DNA from: Ulva prolifera
Lineage: Eukaryota; Chlorophyta; Ulvophyceae; Ulvales; Ulvaceae
Reading direction: 5' to 3'
Assembly: GCA_023078555.1 (NCBI GenBank)
Contig: CM041201.1
Location: forward strand, 6,889,172-6,953,171
Length of the DNA: 64,000 nucleotides
The notes beneath the pieces were generated by a model. It searched no databases. It saw nothing but the letters and a program-made list of their open reading frames with translations, and was not told the origin of the DNA. The translations under genes were made by a program, and so were the position numbers. Shown here in pieces: positions 53,151-64,000 of the stretch (position 1 is its first letter; each line of letters opens with the position of its first letter).

Positions 53151-55186
53151 GCATTGCATCATCATCCGAAGAATATAACCTTCTCAGATGATTCAACTGC
53201 ACTTGTAACAACAACACAGCTGTCCGACACAGCCAGAAAGCGAATAGGGGAAAAGACTGCACATAAACCCACCCGTTGCGTTTCATGCAAGCTGACATGT
53301 CGGACAGACGCAACGGCGCCATTAACTGGGATGGCCACAGCAATGATCACTGCTTGCCCAGCGAGCACCCAGTCAGGCATAGGTCCAGCCATCGCAAGCC
53401 AGGTCTTCCATCTCGTAGACTTTACCATAGATCTGTGTGTACAGCTGTGACAATGTGGAAATCCTCTCTGACACACCCCTGGTACACGAGGTCCTGGAGC
53501 GTGACTTGCAATCAGTTACCACAAGTCTAAGTTTGGCTCTGACTCCAGTGCAAGACTGTTATGGCGCAGAGCCTCCCAAGCGTTTGTCATCTTTCAAGGA
53601 CAGAGCCACCGATGAAGAACAGGACTGTGCTCGATTGCCTTATGTATTTCATCACTGACATCTTCAGAAGACTCCAATGCCCAGCAGTGGTGCTCGCAGC
53701 CTCCGTGTGATGCATGCCAATGCCCATGCACGGGTGCATTTTCAGGTTCATTTGCACATGCACTGCCGCTCCTGGCCTCTTGTAGCAGCATCCCACACGG
53801 CATACAAGCATATACTGCCAGCCATGCGGCGGCCGTGGCTGGTCAAATCTTTGCCACTGCTCCGCACATGCTCAACACACAGCACACGTGCAGTCTCCTC
53901 TCTGGTCAGGTCGTTGTCACTGCAGTCACGCTGTGTAATCAGGGAACCCAAAGAGGCAGATGGCACTGTCGACAACAAGAACTCAAAAGCTCCGGTCAAG
54001 GTCTCACACCTGCTGTGAGCTGGAGGAGCAGCGATCGCGGTGAGAGCACAGGCGGCTATCACAGCTGGCGTCGCAGCGCTGCCGTTCTGTATGCAGTTCC
54101 ATCTGCTGTGTCGATCGATGGACAGCATGCAAGCTTCGTCGCAGCTGTTCTGTGTCACATAGTGTAGGGGGCTGACATGGCAGACCGCGCAGTCATGATA
54201 AGTTTGCGTATGACCACGAAAGTTCACAGTAGCACCCCATCACCCAGGGGGCACACATCTGGCGCACATGTTGCTGTCCCAACATGGCATAAGTCACAAA
54301 CACAAAGATGTAGCAAAACAACGGCGGGCCACAGGTCTGCTGCGCCCGCACCCCCAGATTCTCCATGCGAGCATCTTGTAGCTCACCTCATGCTGGGCCT
54401 AGGGATCTCAGGCCAGCCCAGCAGCACGCAGATGGCGAATATCCAGCGCATGCAGGTTTCAAAGCTCTGCACATCAATGTGCGTGCTGCGCACTCGGGGG
54501 AGGCAGCTGGTTTTAGTGAGTGCCCGAATGAAGATGCAATCATGCCGCACAAGTCCGAACACCCTAAGGAGGCTGTGGAGCGGGTTCCGACTACGGGTCG
54601 CTCAAATCAGCCACGCAGCTGATATGGCAGAGACACTACACTGTGAGTGCACTACATGGAGGCCGACCGCATGTGGTCCTTGTACAGCGGCATGTCTTCA
54701 CGATGCTGTGTGCAGGGTTAGATCAAGGGTGGGGGGGGTGGTCGAGGCGGAGCTGCAAACCTGACGCGGAAGCGCAGCGTCTCTCATGACTGCGGCTAGC
54801 TTCAATCATGTGTGGCAAACGGGAACAATATTCTGGAACCCACATGTGCCAAACTGACGCTGTTGTCCGTGATATGCTCTCGACCGTCCTGAGCATGCCC
54901 CACTGACAGCTGGATGTGCATGAAATGCGTCTGTAGTGCAGCACAAACGCCCAGGCGTCATCACGTCATGGCCCTGCACACTTATCATCTGACGATTTCT
55001 ACGGACATGCACGGCAAGAACACTCATGCATCCCGTTGTTTCATGCGAGACAGCCACTCGATACGGGTGCGTTCCAGTCAAATGTTATCGAATGTGAATT
55101 TCCGTCGTCATGACGAACCACGCCGAGGCTTTCCATCGGTATTCAGGCTCGGTGCAGAGGCATCGTGATGAACCACGGTCAGCAGC
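53151..55186. other. Region with no assigned gene, several coding-like runs
   Basis: Contains open stretches on both strands that I could not place: plus strand near 53437-53658 (DNVEILSDTPLVHEVLERDL), plus strand 54177-54764 (open in two frames), and minus strand near 54130-53760 with a hydrophobic Ala-rich start (AVIAACALTAIAAPPAHS) that could be a targeting signal. One or two unrecognised genes are likely here. Confidence 0.35.
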
Positions 55187-57101
55187 ATGCGACAGCAAAA
55201 ACATGGCACGCCGGTTCAGATGCTCAGCCTAGGCATTATTGTAGGATGCATAGTTTTTCTTGTTGGTCGGTACTCGTCATTTATGAGGTACGCAACGGAG
55301 GAACCGGTGCTGGTTCTGTCGGGATTGGGCCATGACGTGCGTTCCGCGCCCCAACAATCGCAGAGATCGCAGCGGGTGGCAAAGCAAAAGCACATAGTTT
55401 CTCTATGGGAAACACTAGAAGAGTCAAACAGATGGCTTGACGAAGTGCCGCCCTTGACGCCCGGCGTGAGGTGTGCCGCTCAAGCGAAACGTTCAGCTGG
55501 CAGAGTGCTCCAACGACGCTTTCCCTGTCACCAGGCGAATGCATCTGATCATGACGCACCCCTGCTTCAGAATAGTGGCGGCTTGGCCTGGCCCAAGTGA
55601 ATACACCCAGACCTGGATGAATGCCTGGCCGACGCATGCATGCGTCCAGGCTCAAAATGCACTTGCACCCAACCTTTCGGCTCCTTAGAAGGCCTCGGCC
55701 GCATGTGCCACAGTATTACATTATAGCGCAGCACATTTGTTATATGGAGTGCACATGGATCGCTGAATGTACATCTTCGATGGCAGATCCACAACTTGGC
55801 AGAAGATATCGAACTGAGTGCAAATGAAGCCCACCTACACGTCTGCAATGTATTCTGGCAACCACATTGCACTTTAACCTGTGTATGGAATAACAGAGCT
55901 TGGAGTTACTGGCTCCGCAAGCGCATCGGACACGCTGCACTGCACGCATCAGGTGATGCCACCCGGAGCCCGTTTTTTTCTGACGCTTGGCCCCACTCAG
56001 CAGATAAGTGAGCCATCTCACAGGGTCACATGTGCAGGTGTCTCAGAGTACACTGTCCAACCCTTCCAAGTCCTCTCCCTTCACCCAAGGATTGTTGTGT
56101 ACCCTGGGCTCATCAGCAATGCCACGGCCAGTGTGTTCATCAACCAGGCTGAGAGTCGTCTATCGCACTCTCAATTAGCACTGCGTAAGGGAGAGACAGC
56201 AGACGGGACAAAAGGTTTGCCGACCTGACGGGCTCTTATGCATGACCCAGAGTCACGGCATCCAGGCCGCACTGGCTACTACTGATACTGGCAGTCAAGG
56301 CAACTTGCGGTTACTGACATGGAGTGCAGATGTACGCACCAGCTCGGGGACATTCTTGGATTCCAGGCAAGATCACACGGGTACACTGAGAGCCGTGGAG
56401 GACAGGCTGTCACAGCTTTCTGGGGTCCCAACATCCCATTTTGAGGTGCAGGATTCCACTGGACTTCACACTACACTGTGCTAGAATGATGACGTCCTTT
56501 GAGGCGCAAAATAAAGCATTCCTTCAATGTTGACAATTGTGCTTGTCTTTCTGCTCTGTTTGTCCCGTGCACAGGACGATCTTGCAGCGTTATATCGTTA
56601 ACGAATGATTGATGGAACAGAGACAGTCTTTACCAGTGTGCTCTGGTGAACTCACTGACCAGAATCATCTCCACAGTGCAGTGAGTAGGAGGATTGTGAA
56701 ACGAGCTAAAGTTGGCCGTCTTTGTGCAGCCATACAATGTGTTGCGGTACAACGTGGGCCAGCACTATGACTCGCATCACGACGTGTTTGACCCAGCAGT
56801 CTATGGGCCACAACCGTCTGCAAGGGTTGCTACTGTTTTGATATACCTTAGAGCTCCAGAAGAGGGTGGCGAGACAATCGTCCCTTTGGAGGGTGTGGAC
56901 GGCCTGAAGAACGCCGAGGGTTTTGATTTCAAATCCTGCGATCGAGGGCTCAAATATACACCCAGATCTGGTGATGCATTAATGTTTTGGTCTGTCAATG
57001 TGAAAGGTGAGTTTGACAAGCGATCCCTTCATGGTGGCTGCCCTGTCAAGGCTGGCACCAAGTGGGTTGCAACTAAATGGATCAGGGACTCGCCACTATG
57101 A
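55187..57101 (+). CDS. Prolyl 4-hydroxylase (P4H), type II membrane protein
   Basis: 2-oxoglutarate/Fe(II) dioxygenase that hydroxylates prolines of cell-wall glycoproteins in the ER/Golgi. Exons: from 55187, 56038-56214, 56330-56445 and 56730-57101. The N-terminus has a signal anchor (MLSLGIIVGCIVFLVGRYSS) facing a lumenal domain. Landmarks: FQVLSLHPRIVVYPGL, LALRKGETADGTK, VRTSSGTFLDS, then the iron ligands H-x-D in YDSHHDVFDP, EEGGETIVP, and the distal His and 2-oxoglutarate Lys in RSLHGGCPVKAGTKWVATKW. All catalytic residues are present. The junction between exon 1 (near DEVPPLTPG, about 55464) and the core is unresolved, and an extra exon may lie between. The 3' end is the TGA at 57099. 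Family assignment is firm. Confidence 0.92.
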
Positions 57102-58225
57102 CTGTACTCAGTGTTGCCAACGAATGGGCACCTTGTACCCAACTGGAGGTTAATAGCGCAGCCGTGTTTGAATCGGCACGGAAGTGATGTACATAGACAC
57201 ACATTGATGCTTTGGGTAAGCCCACCCACCTTGGCAATAACAATACAGTCTCATTTCTAATGGATACACAACAGGAGGTGGGCAAGAACACATTATGCTT
57301 CGCCATGTGGCCTTGGAATTATTATGCGATGGCTGGTTTCCATGCCATAAGCAACCTCAGTCTAGGTACACAATTGTCGTTCATGATGCCTTCAAGGGCA
57401 CTGTGGACCACACCGAAGGCAGACACAGTCGAACCCCTTGCACGAAAGGTACAACCATGCCGACAACCCAACAAGTGCAGGCGTCAAACACATTTGCTGT
57501 CGCTGTTTTCATGAAGGTACCGCGAGCAATCACTATCAAGGTCGCCTGATTTGTACCCTCATGTGCATGATCCACAGCTCCGTTGGATACCACAATCTAT
57601 AGCAGGTGACTGTTACCTGTGCGCTGTTCTGTTACATTCATAGCTGTCGAACATCACCGTGATGCAGCACGACATCCACAAGTGACCTGCGTACTGCAGT
57701 GATTTTGCTCCACAACACCTGCTGATCACAAGTACAATTACCTATCTCAAGCGTTCGCGCAGACTTCAACACCCCCGACGGAGGTCGACACACCATATGG
57801 TGGCAGGCTACATGTCTGCCTCATTCCTATGGATCTGCCACAACCGACAATACTCACGGACGTAAAAGAGTCACGTCGGTGCCTGGAACACTCCACTCCT
57901 GCATCAGTGTGTCTGCTGATGTGGCACCACAAGGTGCAAATTCATCAACCTGCAAGCAGATGTGATTTGAAAGTTGGATTTACAACATGATGCTATTCAC
58001 TCTGCACTATGTAGACCCGCGTTAGGTGGGGCTTCCAGCCATAGTCGGTATTAGCAATGAGTGATACTCTAGAGCTCTGTCCAGCATTTAGCTAGGGCAC
58101 AGCTGTACTGTCGTCGGATTTTGATCAGTGGTAAATAACATCTATATTGTTGTCTATATCATACTCGTATTGCAAAATGTCTTCACAACGTCAACGTATG
58201 TAAGAGAAATCGTGCGATGATGAAG
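57102..58225. other. Convergent 3' flanks, no gene recognised
   Basis: Lies between the convergent P4H (plus) and Mpv17-like (minus) genes. Only short unremarkable frames are present, and their 3' UTRs occupy part of it. Confidence 0.45.
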
Positions 58226-59237
58226 TCAAGAGTAAATGCGCACCGCATCTGCAACTGTATCAGACAGCAAGTCCCCTTTGCACAGAGGCTGGTCAATGGG
58301 CGCCAGCTCGTCAGCCTGCTGTGCAACCAGCAACAGCTCTGCATCGCTCGGAGGCGAGTCTGATGAGATGCGCGAGAGAATGTTCGTCCACACCTGCATA
58401 CAGGAAGGGTGACCACTGCTCGCGAACCTAATGATATCATTTACAAGCGACACATCAAATTATCTATCATTGCAAACAGACATAGTACAAGGCTATGTAG
58501 TGAGTGGAACTGCAGCTGCAATCGCACACAGCACCGAGCAGAAGTCGCACCAGGGAAACGACATTAATGTACAGCATTCGCAAATTTGCTGGAACCAGTG
58601 CCATATTGACGACCATGGCAGGCGTCCAAAGGAGCCACGACATCGTGATGGAAGGGATCAACTTTTGCGAAATCTCTTGAGGTGCCTTAGCAGGTGTCAG
58701 ACAGGCAACATTGACCCAAGTGAAGAACACCATCATACAGATGGGAGAGTAGACCAGCTGATCAACTCCAACCTTTCCAGCAATAGCTGCTAGACGCCCA
58801 AGGGACTGCGATTTGAAGAACTGCACGGCCAAACGCATGATGCATCTTTCACACCAATGATTGAAGTTGCGTTGGGACTGCAGCTCAATGTTACAACTAA
58901 TATCACAGTCTGTAAGCAAGCACACCTGGTCAAGAACACCGTAAAAGACATGCCCGGAAGGGCCAGTCCACAAGAGGCCAAACAAGGCCATGCGGGCTGT
59001 GCGCAGGGCGTCCAAACCAGCAAAGCGCCGCTCAAGAGTGGGCGCCTTGTTCGTGGACATCTGCGCAATGCAATCCCCTAGGCCACAAGCTGCCATTGCG
59101 GTCAGCGATTTGGTCATCACTGGGGATGTGCTGAGGGACTGGTTATAGCCCCGCCAGAGACGAGCTGGGTGGTAAATGGCAACCTGAGCACGAGCAACCA
59201 TGTGTGCAGGTGCTATGTAATCAGGCTCCACCTGCAT
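58226..59237 (-). CDS. Mpv17/PMP22-family membrane protein
   Basis: Small four-helix membrane protein of peroxisomes, mitochondria or plastids. Three exons, all phase 0: 59237-58926, 58805-58563 and 58393-58226; 240 residues. Family landmarks in order: LWRGYNQSL, MTKSLTAMAACGLGDCIAQ, GPSGHVFYGVLDQ, KVGVDQLVYSPICMMVFF, then SWLLWTPAMVVNM, PANLRMLYINV and, across the last intron, WTNILSR. Mpv17 proteins usually end close to this point; here about 40 further, mostly acidic residues follow to the stop (VADAVRIYS). The ATG at 59237 gives a short N-terminal extension that could carry targeting information. Which organelle it serves is not decidable from the sequence. Confidence 0.92.
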
Positions 59238-59322
59238 ACGTAAATCCCGTGGGTTACAGAAAGATCGTGGGCGCAGGCTGCACGCACCCCGTAATAACGA
59301 TCAGGTTGCCGTGACAGACGAG

Positions 59323-60245
59323 TTATATCATTCCAATCATATGTGACAGACCTAAGATCATGAATACAGCAACAAGGAGTTGCATAATGCTGATGTGGAC
59401 ATCCATTTCCAAGTGAGAGAGAGAGAAGCGTAAGTGATACCTCGCTGACACTGCACAGGTGCGTCGCAGCCTTTCGCAGATTCGCGCATCGATATCATAT
59501 ACATCGGATCGTAACCCGGCCACACAGGACGCATACAACATTATACCTGATGCCAAGCAGAGGCAATTGAAAAAGTTTTGGCTGCGCCGGACATCGGCAA
59601 TGATCGAATTCACCATCGTCGAGGTCGCTATGCAATATGAAGGACAAAACAGAGTGTCACAAGAGCAGCAATGAACATTCGTACATCCCTGTAACGGCTT
59701 GCTGTGAAAAAGGTTCCTGAAGAAGCGGGGTGTCACACGTGGACATGGCCACAGACCAGCCACTCCAAACCGTACCCACGCTCGCAAACCACACCAACAC
59801 CAGCTCGTGTCTATCACTACAGAGTATGGAATTGAGCTGCCGGTTGTGGGACAGGCTCGTCCCATTGTCTGAAGCGAACCCAACGTTCGCGCTTATGTAA
59901 AACAGCAGACAAGGGAAGCCGTCCCTCCGAGAGCCAGTAACGGGTCACACCAACAGAAAGAAATCAAGCATAATGTTTGTAAGTACACTGAAGTGGCATG
60001 CCGACAAGGAACGCACCCGGCCCGCTCGAGAATAACGCAGATGCGAAAGTTGCACGTAAGGAGGGCCCGAAAGGGCACGCTAACCAGCCGAAGATCACAA
60101 AAACCAGTGGCTAATGAATTGTAAACAAATGCGAAGCGCTCAGGAGTGTGAGCCAAGGGTGCTACCGCACCCGAAACGGCGCGCCAGACAGGGCAAGCCA
60201 GCCACAGGGCTGGCTATAGGTCATACAAAAGGTGTGTGAGCACAT
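59323..60245. other. Region with no assigned gene, possible upstream exon
   Basis: A plus-strand open stretch 59459-59674 follows a CACAG acceptor and reads VRRSLSQIRASISYTSDRN, then AKQRQLKKFW. It could be an early exon of the large downstream gene. A 186-codon minus-strand frame overlaps it and looks less like coding sequence. Confidence 0.3.
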
Positions 60246-63200
60246 GTGGGTTCCCCGGCCTTTTACACATGGCATCAACAGGGGCAGACGCGCGTATGGG
60301 TAATGGTGGTATGCTGCAAATCCGAAGCGTGGCTGAGGGTCTGTCTGACGTCAGCCCGTGCCCAATGCTTCGATGCCCAACTCCATGCGTATCGCCGAGA
60401 TCCAACAAAGCAGGATCTATTTGCACAAAGAGACCACATTGACAAAGCTTTCGGCGATAGGATCAGGTTCTGTTCATTCGATTGCTGCACACTTGCGGAC
60501 AGCGGAGTCTGCCCTAACAGTGTTATGCGGGCGAGCCAAGAGGATCGTTGGCTGTCCGCCAGAAAAGAAAGCATCAGAAGGCTTCGGTTCGTTCTCGACC
60601 GGACCACCTTCTGGGATGTTTGGTCAATCGCTTTGGTTGACGAATGTGAAGCACCTTTCAAGTCCTCATACGTTTATCTGGGCTTGCAGTAGATACGAAT
60701 GTGTCATTGAGCAGAAGAAACGAGCTGATCAAGAGGCTGCGGACCGATTATTACAAGCTCGTAAGGATGCTCGGCGACGCCACGATGAGCTTATGCGTAA
60801 GCCGTGGAGGAAGCCCAGCACACCTACGAAAGAAATTTTGAGACGAGGTGATGGGGCTCGTCGTCGACGTGCGTTGAGGCGTAGCATCGAAAATGCGGCT
60901 GGGCAAGTTGAGAAAACATTGCCAGCTATGTGTCGGTGGAATCGCGCAACTGCTGGCGAGGACCGTGGAATCCGGGAATTTATTCACGAGCAAAGGGCAG
61001 CACGCAAACATGCCATCTCACTTGCCCCTCAGCAAGAGGCTGTGGCACCGCCAGTACCATGGAATGACGTGAAAGCAACGGCGCAGCAACGACTCCAGGA
61101 TCTTGTCAGAGGACGACGCTGTGATGCAAATGGCGGTGGCGCTCACAACGTGCACGGGCAATGCGCGTCAAAGTATTCATCCTCGGAGGCAACTGCGGCA
61201 CAGGATGCAGCCTGGCAACCGGACGTCCAGCAATCATGTGAAGGCCTAGATCCGACATTTTGGACACGCTCAAGTCAGCTGATAATTCCTGCCAGTTCAC
61301 AGACCGCAGACAAGCATCTGCTCAATGACGATCTGTCTCACACATGCACCGGTGTGTCAACCTCTCAGAGGTTGAGCAGCCGGTCCTCGGCAGATGGGAG
61401 TGCACAACAAGCTGCCCCGCACAAACAAGCTGCATCTTCAAATGTGGTGACTTGTTGTCTTCCAATGACCTTTGGAGAGCTGCTGAGGCAAAGTATGAGT
61501 GTGGTGAACATGCGCTCGCGCCAGTCTGTCGACAGTGGAGCACAGGATATAGGCAGCACCAACTCACAGTTTGTTATGTCAACTGCTGCTCCTGCGACTG
61601 AAGAATCATCCAAACAATCTGCCAGGGCAGTTCACAACGACAACCTGGTGGAGAGTACGAGGCATGGTAGTGATTCTGTGGACAGTCCAGATATCTGTAG
61701 GCAAAATTGTGAGACAGACACATGCAGCAGTCACTTGAGGCAAACAGGAGTTCGCTTTTCAGCTGAGCAGGTCGTAAAATTTTTGGAGCAGGGAGTTGGG
61801 CTAGATGCAGATGCTGCAGATGCAGCCAAATTTGGGGATGCTGATCGTCCAGGTGCCAAGGAAAACAGTTCAGAGCTCCACAACTGTCACAATGCAGTCA
61901 CCCTGCAATGTGAGAAGAATCAATCTCCACCAGACGCCCAGGGTGTAGTGAACGTCAGATCTGGGACGACTATGGTCACCGTACCATTGAGATCTGATCC
62001 TGTGCCCTCTGACACCCAGACTCCAGCAGCCAGAGGTGCACAGGTCACTGACTGCTACGTACCAAGGACAGCATCTTCCGCAGCATGTACTGTGAAAGAA
62101 TCACCCAGTCATTCTATTCGAATGCAAACACTCATTGAGAAGATGGAGACCTTGCAGCAGCTGCACAAGCATGTACAACAAGAGTTGCAAATCACTAAAA
62201 AAACCGAAAGCGGTGCAAGTCAAGCAACGCACAGCTGCATTCAACACTGCCAGAGCAAGGTCGAGAAGCCAATGGCTACACATCTGTCAACCCCACATAC
62301 AGAGGATGCTGAACCTATTCCAGGAGCGGGCATACATGACTGTATAGCAAGCAATGGAGCATGCCGGGTCCCACGAGCATCTGTGTGTACCCAACTCAAC
62401 GCATCTATGTGTACCCAATAGCTTGTGGCACAGATAGCATGATTGAAGCGTGCGATGGCCTACGGGCATATATTCTCGCACAACACCCAGACATGCACAA
62501 GCACACACGACCACGTGCTATGTTTCTGTGCAGACGAACGACTGTTCAGAATTTAAAGCACCAGAAGGATACTTAAGTACCAGGAAGGTGGGTAACCACG
62601 TCTGTTGTGAAGCCTCGCATCAGGTAATGAGCGTTGTTTTCTTGTCAGTCGGATTGCCCCAACGATGCTGCACGACTAGCTCTATCATCTTGCAGGCCAG
62701 AGACTGTTCCAAAGAACGGCAGAAACGCGCAGCCAAAGTAAATACACAAGCTAACACGATCATCCAGGAAGTAGTGCAAGTCGATCCTTCCCCCAGAGAT
62801 GCAACACTTGCAGAGTTTGCGGCTCAAATTACCAAGAGCACTCTCGGGCGAGCTACCACCACACCACTGGCCTGTGAGAGAGCGGAGCAGAGGGGCACCC
62901 CAGAGACCAGCATACCAACGAAAGAAACCACAACTGGTCAAGATACACGCCTCATGTGTGATGTCATACACCTGCCTGGTGCCAGACCTACCAAATACCG
63001 GCTAGCACCATCGATATCAGGGAACCTGAAGGCCACGCTTGTTCTTGCGGATATGACGCCAGACCCTGCACTGCCTGACCAGATTTCCCATGCAACGACC
63101 GATCAGGGTCTGAACGACGCAAATGATGCATCCCTACGTTCGTGGGTGTCCCCTCGCACCTCCAGCCCACACGTGCCACAGCGGCACTTGCCGAGGCGAA

Positions 63201-63900
63201 CTGATTCTGCAATGCAAAGCACAAGACATAACAACAGACTTGAAACTCTACGGACTCCAACTTTGCCTGTGGGCAGCAAAATTCCGAATGCTCCTAGCCT
63301 TCTGTCTACGAATGGTGTCAGTCTTGCACCAATCGACCCACAAGCGTTCAGCCGCATCCCAGGAGCCAAGCAATGCTACAAGCCCTGCACCACATCTGTT
63401 CGATCTTCCTTTGACACAGAGTTTCAAGATCTTGCAAATGATCCAGAAGTTCTTGCAATGATAGATGCCAAGCATCCGTGTCGATCTGACAGGGTTCCCA
63501 TGGGCACGAATCTGCGTAGCACTGCGCCTGCCCTTGCCACAGGTTTAGATGGAGAACGGTGTCCCAGCGAGCGCCATGGCCACATTACAACAGGGTTTGG
63601 TCGCCATATCGACCCATTCAGCATGGGCCACATCAACACTTGGGTTGATGGATTTCAGGTCAGTTTGCCGCTTTGTGAGGTTTTGAGCCAAGTGTTCCTC
63701 ACCAAGCTCAGTGATGTGTTTTTGAAGGTGCAGGATACAGAAGGATGCGGCAGGATTGCATTACCACGAGACAGCGTTCGAACAGATGTCAGTGATCAGG
63801 TCAGATTGCCTCTGAAAGGATCATGGTGCATGTCCAGCTGCACTATGTGTTACAGTTCTAGAATGTGCAGATCAACATATTACAGGCAAGTCTGGAACGT
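60246..63900 (+). CDS. Large Ser/Thr-rich, partly helical protein of unknown family
   Basis: A multi-exon plus-strand gene running to the right edge. Well-supported exons join in phase 0: about 60691-62367, 62534-62587 and 62696-63658. An upstream exon near 60.35-60.6 kb is likely (RDPTKQDLFAQRDHIDKAF and EDRWLSARKESIRRLRFVLD). The large exon opens with a strongly charged helix (EQKKRADQEAADRLLQARK, then RRRHDELMRKPWRKP). It becomes a long disordered Ser/Thr/Gln-rich stretch with one coiled coil near 62,115-62,200 (LIEKMETLQQLHKHVQQEL). After 63.7 kb DTEGCGRIAL resembles an EF-hand loop, but it follows another candidate acceptor and is unproven. I do not recognise the family; the layout resembles ciliary or centrosomal scaffold proteins, which is inference only. 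Confidence 0.6.
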
Positions 63901-64000
63901 CTAGACCTGAAAATCGCAAAGTCCAGATGGCCCGGCTGGAGGTGCGATGTACTGGATGATTGTCAGCGCATGCATATGACACCGCCCTCGATCAATCAGA

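Noticed and set aside
54177-54764. 195-codon plus-strand frame as a gene
   Set aside because: A second plus-strand frame over the same bases is equally open and more charged. Neither has a recognisable motif, so I did not call either.
59323-59883. 186-codon minus-strand frame next to the Mpv17-like gene
   Set aside because: Composition is erratic and Cys/Trp-rich. The plus strand here looks more like coding sequence, with an acceptor and basic helical residues.

Overview
The window is nuclear DNA from a eukaryote, almost certainly a green alga (Chlorophyta). Every recognisable gene is split by GT-AG (sometimes GC-AG) introns. Donors are mostly GTGCGN-like and acceptors mostly TGCAG. Several stop codons are followed within about 30 to 300 bases by TGTAA, the usual green-algal poly(A) signal. 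The gene set agrees: a short algal-type phototropin, a chloroplast-targeted thylakoid-lumen pentapeptide protein, a full-length XRN1-type exonuclease (land plants use XRN4 instead), a Tctex1 dynein light chain and a three-C2L calpain. No operons, CRISPR arrays, tRNA or rRNA genes were seen.

Layout. 0.27-3.65 kb (-): oligopeptidase B, C-terminus off the left edge. 4.87-7.55 kb (+): RlmI-like rRNA methyltransferase. 8.15-12.09 kb (-): SNF5-like protein with a Gln/Ala/His repeat tail, head-to-head with phototropin, 12.18-14.88 kb (+). 15.74-18.10 kb (-): SRSF1/SR34-type splicing factor whose long intron holds an inverted-repeat element. 18.61-19.90 kb (+): COP9 signalosome subunit 7. 20.08-24.00 kb (-): long nuclear coiled-coil protein. 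24.55-32.28 kb (+): XRN1 in 15 exons. 33.0-33.3 kb (-): Tctex1 light chain. 34.28-37.32 kb (+): calpain lacking its catalytic Cys. 38.04-40.70 kb (+): LAMMER/CLK kinase with a long tail.

41.58-43.34 kb (+): secreted-type 2H-phosphoesterase-like protein. 43.49-46.89 kb (-): TraB-like protein with a 979-bp GT/AC microsatellite in its last intron. 48.47-50.39 kb (+): PRXL2-type thioredoxin-fold protein with a likely plastid transit peptide. 51.35-53.15 kb (+): thylakoid-lumen pentapeptide protein. 55.19-57.10 kb (+): prolyl 4-hydroxylase. 58.23-59.24 kb (-): Mpv17/PMP22 protein. 60.25-63.9 kb (+): large unrecognised Ser/Thr-rich protein running to the right edge.

These are ordinary, functionally unrelated neighbours. 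Two are RNA-processing factors (SR protein and LAMMER kinase, which elsewhere phosphorylates SR proteins) and one is an RNA-decay enzyme (XRN1), but nothing in the sequence shows co-regulation. The most unusual signals are the Arg-for-Cys calpain, four to five GC-AG introns in one window, tiny first coding exons (4 and 9 bases), duplicated motifs in the XRN1 tail, and the intronic microsatellite. Exon limits were derived by eye from splice sites, reading phase and remembered family sequences; no search was run.
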